Positions 19,931 to 27,890 of a DNA stretch of 64,000 bases are shown piece by piece. The DNA lies in the NCBI GenBank assembly GCA_947502505.1, contig CANNAE010000003.1:1-64000 (forward strand), read 5' to 3'. Below the pieces are notes generated by a model. The model saw only the letters and a program-made list of their open reading frames with translations. It searched no databases and was not told the origin of the DNA. The DNA is from an uncultured Planococcus sp. GTDB taxonomy: Bacteria; Bacillota; Bacilli; Bacillales_A; Planococcaceae. The translations under genes and the position numbers were made by a program. Within the stretch, counting starts at the first letter, position 1; each line of letters starts with the position of its first letter.

Positions 19931-20234
19931 AACAATGAATCATTTAATCGGGCTCGGTGGTTTGATTTTTGGGGTTTTGAGCGGCTTGGCTGCGTATTTC
20001 ATTGCCAGACACAATATGAAGAAAAAGCGTCAATTGGACGAACGCTATCAAAACATCCACGTAAATGCACGATCATCTGCATGGATAGCGACGTCTGTCT
20101 TTATTGTTATTGCGTGGGCAGCCATTATTATAGTGGAAGGAGCTTCTTTTGCCTTTTTCGTCATGACCTTTCTCTATATCGCCCATTGCATAGCATATGG
20201 AGTGACCAGTTTTCAACAAGCTAAGTTGCATTAG
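19923..20234 (+). CDS. Small membrane protein paired with Xre regulator
   Basis: About 103 residues with a membrane helix near LIGLGGLIFGVLSGLAAYFI, a basic stretch HNMKKKRQLDERYQN, then two helices (WIATSVFIVIAWAAIIIV and FAFFVMTFLYIAHC). The start is uncertain: TTG at 19923 has AAGGGG 9 nt upstream and overlaps the xre stop; ATG at 19914 is too close to that site and ATG at 19935 has none. No known function. The Xre/membrane pair architecture is common in Firmicutes and is often linked to stress or peptide response, which is inference only. Confidence 0.7.
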   Translation: MNETMNHLIGLGGLIFGVLSGLAAYFIARHNMKKKRQLDERYQNIHVNARSSAWIATSVFIVIAWAAIIIVEGASFAFFVMTFLYIAHCIAYGVTSFQQAKLH

Positions 20235-20437
20235 GATCGTCTCTCAATCAAATAGTTTGCCCTTTTTCTCGATTATTCTCGGTAATCGATGGATTAATAG
20301 GCGGCGTTTTTTTATGGAAAATAACTGGGTCTTGAAGAGTTTAGAGCTTCACAAATCGGGAAATGAACCCCAGAACCACTTAATTTGGCATTTACAAGGA
20401 GGCGAACATCATCGCACAAACGAGCTCAAAAGACCGG

Positions 20438-20857
20438 ATGGATGAAGCATTGAAAAAACTGGAAGAAGATTACCTGGATGCTGTGGAAAATAACGACTCG
20501 GACAGCGTAGAAGAATTTATAGAAGCATTTCTATATGATTCCTGGTCGTATAACGAACGGAATTTAGCGACGATCAAAACCGCAATGAGCCGTTATTCTC
20601 AACAACAAATAGATGTCGACACGTTCAGCAATTCATTCAAACGGATGGTCGACCGCGTGCAGGAGAAGTTACAGGAACTTGATGGACAAAGCCATTATCC
20701 GGTCATCCAAGACGGCCGGGGCGCTTCCTTATTGATTGCTTTTGTGGACGGATTGGTCATCCAATACTTCGCAGGCACCTATACAATCGAACAATTGGAA
20801 AAAGATACTCCTTATTTAATGCGCGCTATCTTGCAATTGTTAAAAGCCGAAAGCTAA
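20438..20857 (+). CDS. TetR-like C-terminal ligand domain without HTH
   Basis: A 139-residue protein resembling the ligand-binding part of TetR-family regulators, mainly the segment ASLLIAFVDGLVIQYFAG, TYTIEQL and the C-terminal helix YLMRAILQLL. No N-terminal HTH is encoded in any frame upstream. A perfect AAGGAGG (20396-20402) lies too far from the ATG at 20438; the codon at the right distance is an in-frame ATC (20411), which would add nine residues. It may be a truncated regulator, a decayed gene, or a stand-alone sensor. Function unknown. Confidence 0.62.
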   Translation: MDEALKKLEEDYLDAVENNDSDSVEEFIEAFLYDSWSYNERNLATIKTAMSRYSQQQIDVDTFSNSFKRMVDRVQEKLQELDGQSHYPVIQDGRGASLLIAFVDGLVIQYFAGTYTIEQLEKDTPYLMRAILQLLKAES

Positions 20858-20986
20858 ATAAAGCAATTTCCATCAATTGTTGCACCCATGCGTGGTATAA
20901 TAGAAAACTTAAGGTGGCATGAAACAGCCATTTGAGAAGGAAAGCGCCAAAAGCTTTCTTCTACTATTAAATTGAGGTGTAAGCAA

Positions 20987-21208
20987 ATGAATAAACGATG
21001 GACGATCGATAAAATCAGAACATTTGTCAACAACAATTCCGACAGCAAACTATTGTCGACGGAGTATCACGGATTCTCCCAAAAGTTGTTGTTCAAATGC
21101 GCATGCGGCAATAACTTCGAGAAAACCTTCACGAAGTTCAACAAAAACAACCAGCGCAAATGCGACACATGCCAACCACCAAAAGCACCACGCGGGCAGG
21201 AACAATAA
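20987..21208 (+). CDS. Small solo zinc-ribbon protein
   Basis: A 73-residue basic protein. An N-terminal helix (WTIDKIRTFVN) is followed by LLSTEYHGFSQKLLFKC and two cysteine pairs, KCACGNNFEKTF and KCDTCQPP, that can bind one zinc ion. This domain commonly occurs in repeats in phage-type endonuclease proteins; here it stands alone without a nuclease domain. GAGGTG lies 7 nt upstream of the ATG. A strong terminator follows. Role unknown; DNA or RNA binding is plausible from the basic charge. Confidence 0.7.
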   Translation: MNKRWTIDKIRTFVNNNSDSKLLSTEYHGFSQKLLFKCACGNNFEKTFTKFNKNNQRKCDTCQPPKAPRGQEQ

Positions 21209-21210
21209 GA

Positions 21211-21246
21211 TAACGCCAATCCCCATCATTGGGGATTGGCGTTTTT
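21211..21246 (+). terminator. Terminator after zinc-ribbon gene
   Basis: Perfect 13-bp stem AACGCCAATCCCC / GGGGATTGGCGTT with a 6-nt loop and T run. Confidence 0.94.
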
Positions 21247-21337
21247 TATTGTCTGGAATTTAGGGGCGGATGAAGAGATGGTACAAGCTTTGAAGAGAAA
21301 AGTTAAAAAAGTACAGATGATGTTAAAAGAGTGCTAG

Positions 21338-21351
21338 TGAAAGCGCTATCA
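21338..21351 (+). promoter_or_regulatory. cre box (CcpA operator) upstream of the sugar ABC operon
   Basis: TGAAAGCGCTATCA matches the cre consensus TGWNANCGNTNWCA at every position. It lies about 70 nt upstream of the ChvE-like gene, in its promoter region, so carbon catabolite repression by CcpA is expected. Confidence 0.8.
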
Positions 21352-21419
21352 TTTAAGTTTTCAGAATTTATACTTAAAGAGTAATTACTTATATGGACAA
21401 AGGGAGAGGGGAAAAAGAT

Positions 21420-22550
21420 ATGAAAAAGAATGGTAAAGGCTTGCTGTTGCTGATGATTCTGGTGTTGTTCGCATTAATGGCCGCTGCATGCAATAGCGAA
21501 GGGGATGCGGATTCAGGATCGGGTTCTGGCTCTGGGGTAGATGTCGGAATCGTCTTACCGACAAAAGATGAGCCGCGTTGGGTACAGGATGAGCAGCGCT
21601 TTAAAGATGCACTGGCGGAATCGGATTACTCGACTGAAATTCTCTTCAGCCAAGGGTCTTCAGCTAAAGAGAAAGAGAACGTTGAAGCTTTATTGAACAA
21701 AGGCATTAAAGTCCTGATCATCACGCCGCATGACGGAGCGGCTGCAGCAGCTGCTGTAGAAGCAGCGAAAAAGGATGATGTAACCGTGATTGCGTATGAC
21801 CGTTTGATCACCGATACGGATGCTGTCGATTACTACGTGACATTCGATTCCTTGGCAGTAGGGGCAGCACAAGCCCAGTATTTGATCGATAACGCAGAAG
21901 GCTCTGATATCCCGTTGTACTTGTATGCAGGAGCTTCTTCAGATAACAACGCGTTCTTGTTTTTCCAAGGCGCATGGGAAGTGCTTCAGCCGAAAATCGC
22001 TGACGGCACATTCAAGATCGCCAACTCCAGCGAAGCGGAAGCTTTGTCTGACACGAAAGAATTGGACCGCGACCAATTGAGCAAAATCATCGGCCAGGTC
22101 ACTACGAACTGGGATCCGAACGAATCCAAGAACAAAGCACAGACGCATTTGACTTCAGTAGGCGAAGACTTGAAAGGCGATGTAGCGATTTTGGCGCCGA
22201 ACGATGGCACTGCCCGTTCGATTGCCGATGTTTTCGGATCGGATTCCGCTGTGACGGATTACACGATCACAGGCCAGGATGCAGAGAAAGCGTCGATTCA
22301 ATACATCATCGACGAGAAACAATCGATGACGGTCTTCAAAGATGTCCGCACGCTTGTCCAGGATGCAATGGGCATGGCCGTCGAAGTATTGGATGGCAAT
22401 GAGCCGGAAACAACAGGTTCTTACGATAACGGAGCAGGCGAAGTGAAAGCGAAGCAGACAGACGTTATCGTGGTCGACAAAGAAAATGTGAAATCTGAAT
22501 TGATCGATACGGAATATTACGAAGCGAGCGAGTTTACAGGCATCGAATAA
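21420..22550 (+). CDS. chvE: Multiple-monosaccharide ABC transporter substrate-binding lipoprotein (ChvE-like)
   Basis: A 376-residue secreted sugar-binding protein of the CUT2 family. It has a hydrophobic signal peptide, a lipobox-like MAAAC (Cys near 25), a Gly/Ser linker, and the periplasmic-binding-protein fold with IVLPTKDEPRW, ITPHDGAAAAAA, VIAYDRLI, GASSDNNA and TGQDAEKASIQYI. ChvE-type proteins bind xylose, arabinose, glucose or galactose. The ATG at 21420 follows AGAGGGG. It is first in an operon with the ATPase and permease and has an intercistronic hairpin after it. Exact sugar unknown. Confidence 0.9.
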   Translation: MKKNGKGLLLLMILVLFALMAAACNSEGDADSGSGSGSGVDVGIVLPTKDEPRWVQDEQRFKDALAESDYSTEILFSQGSSAKEKENVEALLNKGIKVLIITPHDGAAAAAAVEAAKKDDVTVIAYDRLITDTDAVDYYVTFDSLAVGAAQAQYLIDNAEGSDIPLYLYAGASSDNNAFLFFQGAWEVLQPKIADGTFKIANSSEAEALSDTKELDRDQLSKIIGQVTTNWDPNESKNKAQTHLTSVGEDLKGDVAILAPNDGTARSIADVFGSDSAVTDYTITGQDAEKASIQYIIDEKQSMTVFKDVRTLVQDAMGMAVEVLDGNEPETTGSYDNGAGEVKAKQTDVIVVDKENVKSELIDTEYYEASEFTGIE

Positions 22551-22567
22551 AAACAATAGGACACAGG

Positions 22568-22595
22568 AATAGTGGTAGCGCCGCCTATCACTATT
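22568..22595 (+). other. Intercistronic stem-loop between chvE and mmsA
   Basis: An 11-bp stem with one G-U pair (AATAGTGGTAG with CTATCACTATT) and a 6-nt loop, without a T run. Such hairpins after binding-protein genes often block 3' decay so that the binding protein outnumbers the membrane subunits; that role is inferred. Confidence 0.6.
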
Positions 22596-22635
22596 TCTCC
22601 ATTCCTTAAGGTTTTTTTGCAGGGGAGGCGAAGAC

Positions 22636-24156
22636 ATGAGCGACTATATTTTAGAAATGAACGGCATTACGAAAGAGTTTACCGGCATCAAAGCGCTCGA
22701 TGACGTCAATTTCAAAGTCGAACGCGGGGAAATCCACTGCCTGATCGGGGAAAACGGGGCAGGAAAGTCTACTCTCATGAAAGTGCTGAGCGGCGTTTAC
22801 CCTTATGGTACATACGAAGGGGACATCGTCTATAAAGGGGAAGTCCAACGCTTCAATGAAATCAACGACAGCGTCAAAGCGGGAATTGCCATCATCTATC
22901 AAGAGCTGGCGCTGTTTCCGGATCTGACGGTCTATGAGAATATCTTTGCCGGCAATGAAATCCGGAAAGGCCCATTCGTGGATTGGAATGAAACGATTGT
23001 CCAGTCGGCCAAGATGCTGGAGAAGGTCAAATTGAGGGTGGACCCGGAAACCTTGATCAAGGATCTCGGGGTGGGCAAGCAGCAATTGGTGGAAATCGCC
23101 AAGACCTTGAGCAAGAACGTCGAGCTGCTGATCCTCGATGAGCCGACCGCTGCCTTGAATGAAAATGACAGCGAGAACTTATTGGAACTGTTGAAGGAGT
23201 TAAGATCTCAGGGAATTACGTGCATCATGATTTCCCATAAATTAAAAGAAGTCATTTCGATTGCCGATAAAGCGACCATCTTGCGGGATGGGAAAACCAT
23301 TGTCACATTGGATGCCCATAAAGGCGAAATATCGGAAAGTGTCATCATCAAAAACATGGTAGGACGGGAAATCGCCGATATTTACCCGAGACGCCTGGAT
23401 CATCAATTCGGCGACACGGTGCTCGCGCTGAATGCTTGGTCCGCCTATGATTCGCAGCTCGGCCGCCATGTTGTGAAAAACGCGAATATCCAATTGAAAC
23501 AAGGAGAAATCATCGGAATTGCCGGGCTGATGGGATCGGGCCGTACGGAACTGGCACTTAGCATTTTCGGCAATCCAAAAAAATACAAAATTGAAGGCGA
23601 TATGCAGGTCAACGGGCAGAACGTTCAATTCAAGCATACGAGCGACGCCATCAAATCCGGAATTGCCTATGTCACCGAGGACCGTAAAGGCAATGGCTTG
23701 TTCTTGATCAATGACATCAAGAACAATATCACGGCCGCCCATTTGAAAGGAATTTCGCAAAGCGGCGTATTGAATTTGAATGAAGAAGTGAAGGTAGGCT
23801 CTGAATACAGGAAATCGCTGCACATCAAGACCAGCTCGCTGGAACTGGCAGTCGGCAAACTGAGCGGAGGCAACCAGCAAAAAGTATCGCTCGGCAAATG
23901 GCTGTTCACGGGCCCGAAAATCCTCATCCTCGATGAACCGACGCGAGGCATCGATGTCGGGGCAAAATTCGAGATCTACACCATCATGAATGAGTTGATC
24001 AAGCAAGGCATGAGCATCATCATGATTTCTTCTGAGCTGAACGAAATCATCGGCATGAGCGACCGCATCTACGTGATGGCAGAAGGCGCAATCACTGGAG
24101 AATTATCGAGAGAAAATACGACACAAGAAGCCATTATGGAATTGGCAACGCAATAG
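22636..24156 (+). CDS. mmsA: Multiple-monosaccharide ABC transporter ATP-binding protein (MmsA/GguA-like)
   Basis: A 506-residue ATPase with two fused nucleotide-binding domains that powers sugar import. The first half has an intact Walker A GENGAGKST and Walker B LLILDEPTAALN. The second half has a degenerate Walker A (GLMGSGRTE), normal for this CUT2 class, with signature LSGGNQQK and ILILDEPTRGID. The start follows AGGGGAGGCG. It sits between chvE and the permease, 13 nt from the latter. Confidence 0.93.
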   Translation: MSDYILEMNGITKEFTGIKALDDVNFKVERGEIHCLIGENGAGKSTLMKVLSGVYPYGTYEGDIVYKGEVQRFNEINDSVKAGIAIIYQELALFPDLTVYENIFAGNEIRKGPFVDWNETIVQSAKMLEKVKLRVDPETLIKDLGVGKQQLVEIAKTLSKNVELLILDEPTAALNENDSENLLELLKELRSQGITCIMISHKLKEVISIADKATILRDGKTIVTLDAHKGEISESVIIKNMVGREIADIYPRRLDHQFGDTVLALNAWSAYDSQLGRHVVKNANIQLKQGEIIGIAGLMGSGRTELALSIFGNPKKYKIEGDMQVNGQNVQFKHTSDAIKSGIAYVTEDRKGNGLFLINDIKNNITAAHLKGISQSGVLNLNEEVKVGSEYRKSLHIKTSSLELAVGKLSGGNQQKVSLGKWLFTGPKILILDEPTRGIDVGAKFEIYTIMNELIKQGMSIIMISSELNEIIGMSDRIYVMAEGAITGELSRENTTQEAIMELATQ

Positions 24157-24169
24157 GGGGTAGGTATCC

Positions 24170-25345
24170 ATGAGTTTTTTCAATGAAGCGCGCTTTCTGA
24201 TCAAAACCAATATTCGCGATTACGGCATGTACATCGCTTTGTTCGTCATCATGCTGACCTTTTCCGTGATGACCGACGGCTTGTTCATGTCATCCCGAAA
24301 CATCAGCAATTTACTTGATTCGGCAGGCTATATCGCGGTGCTGGCAGTCGGCATGACGCTCATCATCGTCATCCGCCACATCGATTTATCGGTCGGCTTT
24401 GTCGCCGGCTTCCTCGGCGCTGTAGCGGCGATTTTCCTGACGCAGATGGGCTTGTCCGTTTGGCTCGTCATTCCGATCGTCTTGGTGTTCGGCATCATCA
24501 TCGGCTTGTTCAACGGCTTTTTGGTCGCGAAGATCGGCATCCCGTCTTTTGTCGCGACCTTGGCAGGCATGTTGATTTTCCGCGGGGCTTTGCTTAATGT
24601 CACGGAATCGACAGGCACCATCATCGTCAATGACGATTTGTTCAACGCACTCGGCAATGGCTTCATCCCGTCGCTTGTGGAAGTGAATGGGCTCCATTTG
24701 CTATCGGTGCTGGTCGGAGCGGTCGGCATTGCGCTCTATATTTACAGCGAAATCTCTACGCGCCGCAATAAAGCGACGTATGGCTTTGAAGTGATTTCCT
24801 TGCCGATCTTTATCGTGAAACTGGTCTTTGTCTCTTTCATCATCGGCTATATTACATGGGTGCTGGCAGGATACAACGGATTTTCATGGACGGTCGTCAT
24901 TATGCTGCTCGTCGTCGTCATCTATCATTTCCTCTCAACGAAAACCGTTCTCGGGCGCAATATCTATGCGGTCGGGAGCAACCCGGAAGCCGCGCATTTG
25001 AGCGGCATCAATGTTACGAAAATCACCATGATCGTGTTCGGTTCGATGGGCATGCTTGCCGCTTTGTCAGGTATCCTGTTCACAGCGCGCCTGCAGTCGG
25101 CAACAACGACAGCGGGGACTCTGTTCGAGCTTGATGCCATCGCTGCCGCGTATGTCGGCGGGGTATCTTCAGCCGGCGGTGTCGGCAAGGTCACAGGAGC
25201 CATTATCGGCGCGATCGTTATGGCGTCCTTGTCGAGCGGCATGAACTTGCTCGGCGTCGGCATTTCCTATCAGTATATGATTCGCGGGGGGGTCTTGGCA
25301 GCGGCAGTTATTTTCGACGTCATGACACGCAAGCAACGCGGGTAA
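24170..25345 (+). CDS. mmsB: Multiple-monosaccharide ABC transporter permease (MmsB/GguB-like)
   Basis: A 391-residue CUT2 permease with about ten membrane helices. It shows the family segments VLAVGMTLIIVIRHIDLSVG, IGIPSFVATLAGMLIFRG and AVGSNPEAAHLSGINV. The long insert between helices (about residues 165-260) is usual for the GguB/MmsB subgroup compared with RbsC. It follows mmsA with GGGGGTAGG as ribosome site and ends in a hairpin. Confidence 0.93.
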   Translation: MSFFNEARFLIKTNIRDYGMYIALFVIMLTFSVMTDGLFMSSRNISNLLDSAGYIAVLAVGMTLIIVIRHIDLSVGFVAGFLGAVAAIFLTQMGLSVWLVIPIVLVFGIIIGLFNGFLVAKIGIPSFVATLAGMLIFRGALLNVTESTGTIIVNDDLFNALGNGFIPSLVEVNGLHLLSVLVGAVGIALYIYSEISTRRNKATYGFEVISLPIFIVKLVFVSFIIGYITWVLAGYNGFSWTVVIMLLVVVIYHFLSTKTVLGRNIYAVGSNPEAAHLSGINVTKITMIVFGSMGMLAALSGILFTARLQSATTTAGTLFELDAIAAAYVGGVSSAGGVGKVTGAIIGAIVMASLSSGMNLLGVGISYQYMIRGGVLAAAVIFDVMTRKQRG

Positions 25346-25356
25346 CTTCATCACAA

Positions 25357-25390
25357 ACAAGCACCTTCAAAAACGAAGGTGCTTGTTTCT
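25357..25390 (+). terminator. Terminator of sugar ABC operon
   Basis: A 12-bp stem ACAAGCACCTTC / GAAGGTGCTTGT with a 6-nt loop, followed by TTCTAT. The T run is short, so some read-through into the sensing operon is possible. Confidence 0.65.
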
Positions 25391-25402
25391 ATATAGACCG
25401 TA

Positions 25403-25430
25403 TTGCGAATCTTCCGACAGGTGGTAAGAT
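25403..25430 (+). promoter_or_regulatory. Candidate promoter of the sugar-sensing operon
   Basis: TTGCGA (25403-25408), 16-nt spacer, TAAGAT (25425-25430), about 35 nt upstream of the binding-protein gene. Confidence 0.45.
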
Positions 25431-25464
25431 GAGAACAGTTTAGTCGCGAAAAGGGGAGCGGACC

Positions 25465-26445
25465 GTGAGAAGAAAAGTCATCTTTGTACTGTGCTCGTTA
25501 TGTGCCGTACTCGGGTTTTTTACCATATTGTCTGTTAACAAAGTCTTGAATTCGGAATGGGAGCTGCCATCAGCCGTCAGCAGCGACCAAGAGCGCCAAC
25601 GAATCGTGCTCATCACCCAGGAACTCGATACGCCGTTTTGGAAATTGGTCGGGGAAGGCGCTGCCAATCAAGCACAAAAGGAAGATATCGGTTTCGAGAT
25701 ATGGGGCAGCTACGGGAAAAACCAGGAAGATTTCCTGAAGCAAGTGGAAATCGCGCTTCATTCGAAAGTGGACGGTGTCATTGTGCAAGGCAATGACACC
25801 GATGAATTCCAGCAATTGGCACGCATCAAAGCAGCCTCCTACGGCATCCCGATCATTACGGTCGCCAATGACGTGCCGGTCGAGAAAAGCCTGCGCAAAA
25901 CCTATGTCGGTTCGGATCATTATGCCGCCGGCAAATTGTTGATGGGCCAATTGCTGGAGGATATGGGCGAGTCAGGAGAAATTGTCTTGCTGGGCGATGG
26001 CAATCTCGAATACAGCGAGCAACTCCGCTTGAACGGGATGGAAGACCAGCTCGAACAATATCCCGGGATCCAGTCCATCTATATCGAAAGCGGGTCTTCC
26101 GATGAGACAGCAGCGGATGCCGCGCAGAACGCCCTGAACCAGCATCCGAATGTCGATGCATTCATTTTGCTCGATATCCGCCAAGCCCGGGTAGTCATGC
26201 AGGAAATCAGCAGCCGCACCGAACTCGACCCGTTCTATCTGTATTCGTTCGACGATGGTTCGGATGCATCAGCGTTATTAACGGAAGGGAAGCTAGATGC
26301 GATCATCGAACAATCGCCGGAAGAGATGGGGGAGAAAAGCGTCGAAATGATGATGAAATGGCTTCGCAATGAAGTCGTCCCCCTCGATTCCAAAGGATAT
26401 GTGACCGATATCCGCATAGTGGAAGGAAAGGATGAATTGCCGTGA
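25465..26445 (+). CDS. Membrane-anchored sugar-binding sensor protein (XylFII-like)
   Basis: A 326-residue periplasmic-binding-protein fold (PF13407 type) with an N-terminal hydrophobic segment (residues 4-24) and no lipobox cysteine, so it is probably anchored by an uncleaved helix. Ligand-domain landmarks are ITQELDTPFWKLVGEGA, DGVIVQGND, VTVANDVP-like VANDVPVEKS and FSFDD-like YSFDDGSDA. Its stop overlaps the kinase gene start (GTGA). Genes of this shape beside LytS/YesM kinases act as co-sensors that pass sugar binding to the kinase, as for XylFII-LytS in Clostridium. The start at 25465 is GTG after GGGGAGCGG. Confidence 0.82.
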   Translation: MRRKVIFVLCSLCAVLGFFTILSVNKVLNSEWELPSAVSSDQERQRIVLITQELDTPFWKLVGEGAANQAQKEDIGFEIWGSYGKNQEDFLKQVEIALHSKVDGVIVQGNDTDEFQQLARIKAASYGIPIITVANDVPVEKSLRKTYVGSDHYAAGKLLMGQLLEDMGESGEIVLLGDGNLEYSEQLRLNGMEDQLEQYPGIQSIYIESGSSDETAADAAQNALNQHPNVDAFILLDIRQARVVMQEISSRTELDPFYLYSFDDGSDASALLTEGKLDAIIEQSPEEMGEKSVEMMMKWLRNEVVPLDSKGYVTDIRIVEGKDELP

Positions 26446-27890
26446 ACACGATCCAAAAAAAGATTTGGATGCTCGCGGGAATCGTCATCGTCATGATGTT
26501 CGCGATTTGGCTGGCATTGACGTTCTATAACCAGAAAATGCAGGATCAATACAATGATATTTTGCAGCGCTATCTGCAAATGAACGAAGTGACCACCTCC
26601 AGCCAGCAGACAGTGACCAATTTAAATGACCATTTATCCAATCCGACAGCCCGTTCGGCTACGACGCTCGCGTCCAGCCAGCAAAGCTTGCAGGATGCCC
26701 AGTCATCGCTTTTGGAGTTGCGCAATGCGGAAAACGAGTTTTCCTTAACCAATTACAGCAATATGATCGAAAGTTTTACGGAAACGGTGGAACGTTCCGT
26801 CGCTTTCAGCGAACAAGGGGAAAATGACACCGCAGCGAGTGAATTCACCGAAGCGAACCGCATGTCCGTCTATATTTCCGAAATGACTTTATCGATTTTC
26901 AATTCCGAACTCAGGACCTACGAGCGGTTCTACCGCGACATCATCCGGCAATCACAGGAATTGAACACAATGGGGATCCTGCTGCTGTCGCTCACGAGCG
27001 TTTTATTGTTATTGTTCACTTATTTATTTTCACTGAGCATCACCAAACCGGTCCATCAATTGACGAAAGCGGCAAACGAACTGGCCAAGGGGCGCTTTGA
27101 CCAGCCGATCCGCGTGAATTCCAATGACGAAATTTCCTTTTTGGCGAAAACCTTCGACCATATGCGCGTGAACATCAACAAACTGATCCTGGAAATCCAG
27201 CAAAAAGCACAAGTCGAAAGCGAATTGCAGGAAAGCCAATTGCTGCTGCAGCAAAGCCAGATGCGCCACCTGCAAAGCCAGATCAACCCGCATTTCCTGT
27301 TCAACACCTTGAATACCTTATCGAAAAAAGCCTATTTGGACGGTGCGGAAGACACCAGCGATTTATTGGTCAGCGTGGCCGGTTTGCTGCGCTATAACCT
27401 GAAACGTCTCGACCATACCGTGACCCTCGAAGAAGAAGCGCATGTCCTGACGCAGTATATGGATATCCAAAAAGCCCGTTTCAGCGACCGGTTGACCTTC
27501 CATATCGACTTGGATCCATCGACCTTGGTATATCAAATGCCGAGCCTGACGCTTCAGCCGCTCATTGAGAATGCCGTCATTCACGGCATCGAACCGAAAG
27601 AAGACGAGGGCGAAATCTGGTTCCGCATCAAAGACGAAGGCCACTATATCCGCATTGAAATTGAAGACAATGGCCAAGGGATGGATGGCGATAAAATCGA
27701 ACAGCTATTGAAAGGCGGCATCACCCCTCAAGAAGGGCAAGCGACGGGCATCGGATTTGCCAATGTGGCCAAACGGCTTCAGCTGTTCTATGGCCGCGAC
27801 AATGTGGTGGAAATTGAAAGCTTGCCGCATGTTGGAACAAAAATCATTTTGAAATTGCCGAAAGTAATGGAGGTTGAAAGCTATGTTTAA
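26442..27890 (+). CDS. LytS/YesM-type sensor histidine kinase
   Basis: A 482-residue membrane kinase. Helix 1 spans residues about 8-28, an extracytoplasmic region about 30-175 follows, and helix 2 is about 177-200. A HAMP domain (SITKPVHQLTKAANELAKG) leads into a His_kinase domain with His284 in INPHFLFNTL, then an ATPase domain with N-box LIENAVIHG, EDNGQGMDG and GIGFANV. The extracytoplasmic part is helical and probably contacts the binding protein encoded just upstream. Starts with GTG overlapping the upstream stop by 4 bp and overlaps the regulator gene by 8 bp. Confidence 0.92.
   Translation: MNTIQKKIWMLAGIVIVMMFAIWLALTFYNQKMQDQYNDILQRYLQMNEVTTSSQQTVTNLNDHLSNPTARSATTLASSQQSLQDAQSSLLELRNAENEFSLTNYSNMIESFTETVERSVAFSEQGENDTAASEFTEANRMSVYISEMTLSIFNSELRTYERFYRDIIRQSQELNTMGILLLSLTSVLLLLFTYLFSLSITKPVHQLTKAANELAKGRFDQPIRVNSNDEISFLAKTFDHMRVNINKLILEIQQKAQVESELQESQLLLQQSQMRHLQSQINPHFLFNTLNTLSKKAYLDGAEDTSDLLVSVAGLLRYNLKRLDHTVTLEEEAHVLTQYMDIQKARFSDRLTFHIDLDPSTLVYQMPSLTLQPLIENAVIHGIEPKEDEGEIWFRIKDEGHYIRIEIEDNGQGMDGDKIEQLLKGGITPQEGQATGIGFANVAKRLQLFYGRDNVVEIESLPHVGTKIILKLPKVMEVESYV

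Noticed and set aside
20257-20445. A 62-codon frame before the TetR-like gene, examined as a lost HTH
   Set aside because: Its translation has no HTH pattern and its start has no ribosome site.
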